5,466 nt of DNA from Acholeplasmataceae bacterium (GTDB lineage: Bacteria > Bacillota_I > Bacilli_A > Acholeplasmatales > Acholeplasmataceae), in the NCBI GenBank assembly GCA_012520715.1, contig JAAYNT010000043.1, positions 1 to 5,466 of the forward strand, read 5' to 3'. This document shows, one piece after another, positions 1 through 4,395 of this stretch. The notes beneath the pieces were generated by a model, which saw nothing but the letters and a program-made list of their open reading frames with translations, was not told the DNA's origin and did not search any database. Positions within the stretch are counted from its first letter, which is position 1; each line of letters opens with the position of its first letter. Made by a program: the position numbers and the translations under genes.

Positions 1-762
1 CCAGGTAACTTTATTTTTAGAACTAGAGAATTTGAACAAATGGAACTTGAATATTTTGTTAAACCAGGAACTGAGATGCAATGGTTTTCTTATTGGAAAG
101 AGTTTTGTATGAATTGGTTAGTTGATTTAGGTTTAGAACGTGATAACTTACGTTATGACGATCATAAACCAGAACAACTATCACACTATTCAAATGCAAC
201 TACCGATATTCAATTTAAATACCCTTGGGGCTTTGATGAATTATGGGGCATTGCATCAAGACAAGACTTTGACTTGAAGCAACACCAAATTCACTCTGGT
301 GAATCAATGGAATATTTAGACCCAGAAACTAATGAAAGATTTATTCCATATTGTGTTGAACCATCAGTAGGTGTTGAAAGATTAGTATTTGCATTTTTAT
401 CACAAGCACTAACTGAAGAAGAGTTAGAAGATGGAACTAAAAGAACAGTTTTAAAACTACATCCAGCCCTAGCACCATATAAAGTAGCTGTATTACCACT
501 ATCTCGTAAGGCACTATCAGAAAAATCGCAAGAAGTTTATAAAGAACTTGCAAAACACTTTGATGTTGTCTATGATGAGACTCAAAATATTGGTAGACGT
601 TACCGCAGACAAGACCAAATTGGAACTCCTTTTGCTGTTACAATTGATTTTGATACACTTGAAGATAATACTGTTACAGTAAGAGATAGAGACACAATGG
701 AACAAGTTAGAATGCCAATTAGCGAAGTAGCTAAATATATTGAAGAAAAAATTAAATTTTAA
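1..762 (+). CDS. glyS: Glycyl-tRNA synthetase, single-chain class II type, 3' part (5' end outside window)
   Basis: Charges tRNA-Gly with glycine in the cytoplasm using ATP. The reading frame is open from base 1, so the gene continues upstream; the ATG at 40 is an internal Met. The visible 253 residues start in class II motif 2 (FRTREFEQMELEYF, fragment residues 6-19), continue through the glycine/ATP pocket region (HSGESMEYLDPET), and reach motif 3 (PSVGVERL, residues 121-128, with Arg127 the expected ATP-contacting arginine). The C-terminal anticodon-binding domain runs from about residue 153 (LHPALAPYKVAVLPL) to the end and includes the conserved IGRRYRRQDQIGTPF and TVTVRDRDTMEQVR stretches. 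This is the alpha2 homodimer type found in Bacillota, Mollicutes and eukaryotes, not the alpha/beta GlyQ/GlyS pair; 'glyS' follows Mollicutes usage (also called glyQS). It lies 20 bases upstream of dnaG and is probably co-transcribed with it. A T-box leader, if any, would be upstream and out of view. Confidence 0.97.
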   Translation, partial: PGNFIFRTREFEQMELEYFVKPGTEMQWFSYWKEFCMNWLVDLGLERDNLRYDDHKPEQLSHYSNATTDIQFKYPWGFDELWGIASRQDFDLKQHQIHSGESMEYLDPETNERFIPYCVEPSVGVERLVFAFLSQALTEEELEDGTKRTVLKLHPALAPYKVAVLPLSRKALSEKSQEVYKELAKHFDVVYDETQNIGRRYRRQDQIGTPFAVTIDFDTLEDNTVTVRDRDTMEQVRMPISEVAKYIEEKIKF

Positions 763-765
763 AAT

Positions 766-773
766 AAAAGGAG
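766..773 (+). promoter_or_regulatory. Ribosome binding site of dnaG (AAAAGGAG)
   Basis: This strong SD sequence lies in the 20-base gap after glyS. It decides the dnaG start: counting from its last G, 9 bases separate it from the ATT at 783. That matches the 8-base and 7-base spacing seen for the rpoD and ABC transporter starts in the same window. No ATG, GTG or TTG in the dnaG frame lies at a usable distance. Confidence 0.85.
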
Positions 774-782
774 TGAAGTAGT

Positions 783-2531
783 ATTAATCGTTCAGTTTAT
801 GATCAAATTAATGACCAAATTGACATCTTAGAATTAGTTCAAGAATATGTCAGTTTAGAAAAACGTGGCAAAAACTACTTTGGTTTGTGTCCTTTTCATG
901 ATGAAAAGACACCATCATTTTCAGTATCCCCAGAAAAAAACATTGCAATGTGTATGGGATGCGGAAAAGGAGGAAGACCACTAACGTTTTATTCAGAGAT
1001 TAAAGGCATTTCATTTAATCAAGCAGCCCAAGAATTGGGCGCTAGAATTGGAATTAAAGTCCAAAGCTCTAGAAGAAGAACTCGTTTTGAAACTGAATAC
1101 GAAATTATGAACCGCACTTCCGAGTTTTATCAATTTGCCTTATATAATACTAGTGAAGGACAAAAAGCACTAGAGTATTTATACAAAAGAGGGCTAGATG
1201 ATGAAACAATTAAACATTTTGAAATTGGTTTTGCTAATAAAGACTTTCAAAGTTTAGCTAAAACTTTAATAAGTTTTGATTATGATAGAGATTTATTAAC
1301 AAAACTTGGTTTAATAACTCAGTCTGAAAAAAATCAAGAATACTACGATATTTTTAATAATCGAATTATGTTTCCAATTAAAGATAGTACACTAAATGTC
1401 GTTGGATTTAGTGGACGCGCCCTGTCTTCAAAAGAAGATGCTAAATATATTAATAGTATGGAAACACCATTATTTAAAAAAAGTGATATTATTTATCACT
1501 TATATGAAGAAAAAGATTTAGTTAAAGAAAAAGATGAAGTAATACTATTTGAAGGCTTTTTTGATGTTATTGCAGCTTATCAAATTGGTTATAAAAATGG
1601 AATTGCAACAATGGGTACTGCCTTAACTGAAAGCCAAGCAAGACTAATTAGAAAAAGTGCTAAAACAGTCTTAATTGCTTATGACGGTGATCAAGCCGGC
1701 ATCCAAGCAACCAACAAGGCAGTTCCGAAATTAAAAGCTGCTAATTTAAATGTTAATATATTATCAATTCCAAGTGGAATGGACCCAGATGATTATATTA
1801 AAAAACATAAAAAAGAAGGATTCCAAGAATTACTACAAAACAATGTTAAAGATTCATATCGTTATTATTATGATGATATATTATTAAGATTAGATGTTAA
1901 TAACGCAAATTCTGTTCAAGATTTTCAATCAAGTGTTAATATACTATTTAATGATGCTAATCAAATAGTTAAAAGGATGTTTGAAAAAGAAATATCTGAT
2001 AAATTAGGATTTCCATTTACTTTTTCAAAAACTGTGGAAGCACCTCCAAGGGAGCTACCACAAGCAGAAAAGAAAAAGGAAAAATTTAGAGCTGATATGC
2101 ACTCTAATGCTGAAAGAGATTTAATTATTGAACTTCTTAGAAGACGCAATCATTTAGAATTAATTAAATCAAAATTAATTCCTAATGTTTATGTAGTTTT
2201 AGAAAACTATCAAATTCTAGAAGCAATAGTTAATTACTATGAGCGTCATGATATATTAATTTTAACTGACTTTTTCCAAACTATTGCTCCAACCCTAAGA
2301 GAACACTTAGAAGGGTTAATGCAACAAAGCTTTAACTGGCAACATGGGCTAATATTAGAAGAAAACGCAGTTAGAAAACATATTGAGTTAGTTGAAAGTT
2401 ATGAAATAAAGCGTGAGATTTACGCACTGCAACAAGAACTTGATTATGATGATATTAATAAAGCTAATCAAATATTAAAACAAATTACGGATTTAAACCG
2501 CGAACTTAGAAAGAAAACGAAAAGGAGCTGA
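783..2531 (+). CDS. dnaG: DNA primase DnaG, apparently initiated at an ATT codon
   Basis: Makes RNA primers for DNA replication at the fork, working with the replicative helicase. The 582-residue protein, counted from the ATT at 783, is close to the roughly 600 residues usual for the family. Visible parts: an N-terminal CHC2 zinc-binding domain (C36-x2-H39-x17-C57-x2-C60); the RNA-polymerase core with VGFSGRAL (207-214) and YINSMETP (222-229); the TOPRIM fold with FEGFFDV (Glu257) and DGDQAG (Asp301, Asp303), the expected metal-binding acids; and a C-terminal helicase-binding region from about residue 440. Start choice: the primase N-terminal sequence DQIDILELVQEYVSLEKRGK lies upstream of the first standard in-frame start (TTG at 885, which would cut into the zinc domain). 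Going back in frame, the codons are ATT 783, AGT, AGT, then TGA at 774 and TAA at 765, so no ATG/GTG/TTG exists. The gene ends with TGA at 2529, and rpoD follows 4 bases later. The product is certain; the ATT start is strong inference, with a sequence error as the main alternative. Confidence 0.95.
   Translation: MNRSVYDQINDQIDILELVQEYVSLEKRGKNYFGLCPFHDEKTPSFSVSPEKNIAMCMGCGKGGRPLTFYSEIKGISFNQAAQELGARIGIKVQSSRRRTRFETEYEIMNRTSEFYQFALYNTSEGQKALEYLYKRGLDDETIKHFEIGFANKDFQSLAKTLISFDYDRDLLTKLGLITQSEKNQEYYDIFNNRIMFPIKDSTLNVVGFSGRALSSKEDAKYINSMETPLFKKSDIIYHLYEEKDLVKEKDEVILFEGFFDVIAAYQIGYKNGIATMGTALTESQARLIRKSAKTVLIAYDGDQAGIQATNKAVPKLKAANLNVNILSIPSGMDPDDYIKKHKKEGFQELLQNNVKDSYRYYYDDILLRLDVNNANSVQDFQSSVNILFNDANQIVKRMFEKEISDKLGFPFTFSKTVEAPPRELPQAEKKKEKFRADMHSNAERDLIIELLRRRNHLELIKSKLIPNVYVVLENYQILEAIVNYYERHDILILTDFFQTIAPTLREHLEGLMQQSFNWQHGLILEENAVRKHIELVESYEIKREIYALQQELDYDDINKANQILKQITDLNRELRKKTKRS
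2520..2527 (+). promoter_or_regulatory. Ribosome binding site of rpoD (AAAAGGAG) inside the end of dnaG
   Basis: The SD core sits in the last codons of dnaG, 8 bases before the rpoD ATG. The sequence matches the dnaG SD exactly, suggesting the two genes are loaded with ribosomes with similar SD strength and differ mainly in start codon (ATT versus ATG). Ribosomes finishing dnaG will pass over this site, so coupling is possible. Confidence 0.85.
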
Positions 2532-2535
2532 TATT

Positions 2536-3786
2536 ATGGCAGGATATAATACCATATTAAGAGAATTAATTGATAAAGCTGGTGAAGATAAGATCTTATT
2601 TTATGATGACATTTTTGAATTTTATGATGAAGATGAACCAGACTTTACTAAAATCTTAAAAGACTTAGAAAAAGCCGAAATTGAAGTATATCAAGATGAA
2701 GAAGAGTATGACGCAGTAATTTTAGAACAATTAGCTTATGTCGATGAGATAGTTGCTGGCGGAAAAGAACCTGATGAGTTTGACTTATCAAACTTAGAAG
2801 TTGAAGAAATTGAAGAAGGTGTTCATGATAATATTATGAGTGATCATACTGCTAGAGTAGATGATCCTGTTAAGATGTATTTAAAAGACATTGGTCAAAT
2901 TCCACTTCTAACAGGTGATGAAGAAGTTGAACTTGCTAAGAAAATATCAGTTGGTAGAGAAGCAAGATTGCAACTTGAATATATGAAAGAAGAAGGAATT
3001 TTAACACCAGATGATGAACGTCAATTAAATGATGTAATTGAAATGGCAGATATCGCAAAACATAAACTAGTTGAAGCTAACTACCGTTTAGTTGTTCACA
3101 TGGCTAAAAAATTTGATAAAGGTAGTGTTCAGTTTATGGACTTAATCCAAGAAGGAAACTTAGGATTAATGAGAGCTGCTGATAAGTTTGAATATGAAAG
3201 AGGATTTAAATTTTCTACATATGCAACATGGTGGATTCGTCAAGGAATCGCAAGATCAATTGCTGATACCGGAAGAACAATTAGAATTCCGGTTCATATG
3301 AATGAAACAATTAATAAAATGGGTCGTATTCAAAGACAATTAACTCAAGAATTAGGCCGTGAACCGCTTGATGAAGAAATTGGTAAAGAAATGGGTATCA
3401 CAGCTGATAAGGTTCAATACATTAAACGTATTTCACGTGAACCAATGTCACTTGAAAATCCTGTCGGTGAGGAAGAAGACTCATCACTGGCAGATTTTAT
3501 TTCAGATCCAAATGCTAGAAACCCAGAAGATTACATGATTGATGAAGCATTAAATACTGCCTTAAATGAAGCTTTAGAAACTCTAACTGACCGCGAAGAA
3601 AAAGTACTAAGAATGCGCTACGCACTCTTAGATGGTAAACACTATACACTAGAAGAAGTTGGAAAAGAATTTGGTGTAACAAGAGAGCGTATTCGTCAAA
3701 TTGAATCAAAAGCATTAAAGAAATTACGCTCGCCATCTAGACAAAACAAATTAAAATCAGTTTATAATAATAAGCGTCGCTCATAA
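2536..3786 (+). CDS. rpoD: Primary (housekeeping) RNA polymerase sigma factor RpoD/SigA
   Basis: Directs RNA polymerase to vegetative -35/-10 promoters. At 416 residues it is longer than B. subtilis SigA (about 370) because of a longer acidic N-terminus and an insert before region 2. Domain order: a region 1.1-like acidic part (1 to about 105); region 1.2 from DDPVKMYLKDIGQ (109-121); an extra helical-looking segment (about 140-175); region 2.1 from KLVEANYRLVV (177-187); region 2.2 with DLIQEGNLGLM; region 2.3/2.4 with FKFSTYATWWIRQ (224-236); region 3.0 with RTIRIPVHMNET (247-258); the sigma finger around SLENPVGEEEDSSLADF; region 4.1 with LTDREEKVLRMRYAL; and region 4.2 helix-turn-helix YTLEEVGKEFGVTRERIRQIE (370-390), where Arg383, Glu384, Arg387 and Gln388 match the -35-contacting residues of E. 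coli RpoD. The ATG at 2536 has a good SD. The stop overlaps the trmK start by one base. Regions 2.4/3.0 carry unusual residues (see findings). Identification as the primary sigma factor is secure. Confidence 0.97.
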   Translation: MAGYNTILRELIDKAGEDKILFYDDIFEFYDEDEPDFTKILKDLEKAEIEVYQDEEEYDAVILEQLAYVDEIVAGGKEPDEFDLSNLEVEEIEEGVHDNIMSDHTARVDDPVKMYLKDIGQIPLLTGDEEVELAKKISVGREARLQLEYMKEEGILTPDDERQLNDVIEMADIAKHKLVEANYRLVVHMAKKFDKGSVQFMDLIQEGNLGLMRAADKFEYERGFKFSTYATWWIRQGIARSIADTGRTIRIPVHMNETINKMGRIQRQLTQELGREPLDEEIGKEMGITADKVQYIKRISREPMSLENPVGEEEDSSLADFISDPNARNPEDYMIDEALNTALNEALETLTDREEKVLRMRYALLDGKHYTLEEVGKEFGVTRERIRQIESKALKKLRSPSRQNKLKSVYNNKRRS

Positions 3787-4394
3787 TGAAAAGATTAGAC
3801 TATATTGCTAGTTTACTTAAAGGTTATGATATTGCCTTAGATATCGGATCAGATCATGGTTATGTTTTAAAAAAAGCCCTTGATCTAGGCTATATTAATA
3901 AAGGCATCGCATCAGAAATTGCCCCGGGTCCACTAGAAAATGCAAAAACAAATCTTAAAAACTATCCCGTCACTTTTTATTTAAGTGACGGTTTTGATAA
4001 AATAAATGAAAAATTTGATATTGCAATCATTAGTGGAATGGGCGTATATACAATTATTGATATTTTAAATAGGGCTCCTAAGTGTGAATATATCTTACAA
4101 CCAAATGATAAACATGAAGTATTAAGAAAATACTTAATGGAAAATGGATATATTATTACAGAAGAACATATTACTTTTGATAAGTTTTACTATATTATTA
4201 TTAAAGTAAAACCAGGAAATGAAAACTTATCAGAAGAAGATATCTTCTTAGGACCTAAATTAAGACTTAATAAAAATGCTAAAGATTACTATAAGTTAAA
4301 ATATGATCAACTAAGTAAAATCTTATTAGTATGCGATAATGAGACTAAAAAAAATATCACAAAACAAATAAATTACTTGAAGAAGGAGATATAA
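3786..4394 (+). CDS. trmK: tRNA (adenine(22)-N1)-methyltransferase TrmK (YqfN family)
   Basis: A Rossmann-fold, SAM-dependent methyltransferase expected to make m1A at position 22 of tRNAs in the cytoplasm. Supporting motifs in the 202-residue product: SAM-binding motif ALDIGSDHGY (17-26), an acidic turn SEIAPGPLENA (43-53), LSDGF (66-70), SGMGVY (83-88, where the family usually reads AGMGG), and YILQPN (102-107). The C-terminal part from about residue 140, with FLGPKLRLNKNAKDYY, corresponds to the helical tRNA-binding extension and is somewhat shorter than in B. subtilis TrmK (about 235 residues). The gene starts inside the rpoD stop codon (TAATG, one-base overlap), and no SD-like sequence precedes it, so translation probably depends on ribosomes terminating on rpoD. 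The position directly after rpoD agrees with Bacillota, where trmK lies close downstream of sigA. Family assignment is strong; activity on position 22 is from family knowledge. Confidence 0.9.
   Translation: MKRLDYIASLLKGYDIALDIGSDHGYVLKKALDLGYINKGIASEIAPGPLENAKTNLKNYPVTFYLSDGFDKINEKFDIAIISGMGVYTIIDILNRAPKCEYILQPNDKHEVLRKYLMENGYIITEEHITFDKFYYIIIKVKPGNENLSEEDIFLGPKLRLNKNAKDYYKLKYDQLSKILLVCDNETKKNITKQINYLKKEI
3967..3991 (+). other. Perfect 9-bp stem-loop followed by TTTT inside trmK
   Basis: CCGTCACTT (3967-3975) and AAGTGACGG (3983-3991) are exact reverse complements around a 7-base T-rich loop, and TTTT follows at 3992-3995. Five of the nine pairs are G-C. It looks like a weak factor-independent terminator or pause site, but its T-run is short and it lies in the conserved TrmK coding stretch around LSDGF. 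The structure is seen directly; any effect on transcription is inference. Confidence 0.45.
4234..4249. repeat. 16-bp perfect palindrome inside trmK
   Basis: AAGAAGATATCTTCTT reads the same on both strands. It is 147 bases upstream of the ABC transporter start codon and encodes part of EEDIFLG. It could bind a dimeric regulator or simply be a chance product of A- and T-rich codons; nothing else in the window repeats it. Confidence 0.3.
4381..4388 (+). promoter_or_regulatory. Ribosome binding site of the ABC transporter (AGAAGGAG)
   Basis: The SD lies in the last trmK codons, 7 bases before the TTG at 4396. It fixes the start of the ABC gene at this TTG, since the next candidates would remove the beginning of the first membrane segment. 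Confidence 0.8.
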
Positions 4395-4395
4395 C

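Noticed and set aside
517..705. Minus-strand open frames (also 1961-2149, 3515-3736, 4326-4550)
   Set aside because: Short, no SD, no recognisable domain, and each lies opposite a well-supported gene; they are shadows.
40..762. ATG at 40 as the start of the GlyRS gene
   Set aside because: The frame is open from base 1 and the residues before the ATG belong to conserved class II motif 2, so this is an internal Met of a truncated view.
820..848. TTGACA-N17-GAATAT promoter-like sequence at the start of dnaG
   Set aside because: The -35 is perfect but the -10 matches at only 3 of 6 positions, and the bases encode conserved primase residues (QIDILELVQEY).
885..887. TTG at 885 as the dnaG start
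   Set aside because: It would remove the conserved primase N-terminus and start directly at the first zinc-ligand Cys; no SD lies at a proper distance, whereas one fits the ATT at 783.
965..973. Strong SD-like AAAAGGAGG inside dnaG
   Set aside because: It encodes GKGGR of the zinc motif and has no start codon at suitable spacing downstream; no internal gene is likely.
2529..2549. TGA as tryptophan, extending dnaG by a few residues
   Set aside because: All conserved Trp positions use TGG and no gene needs an internal TGA; reading through would only add six residues across the rpoD start.
2545..2550. TATAAT at the start of rpoD as a -10 box
   Set aside because: The -35 position is occupied by the SD sequence AAAGGAG with no resemblance to TTGACA, and a start there would be downstream of the rpoD ATG.
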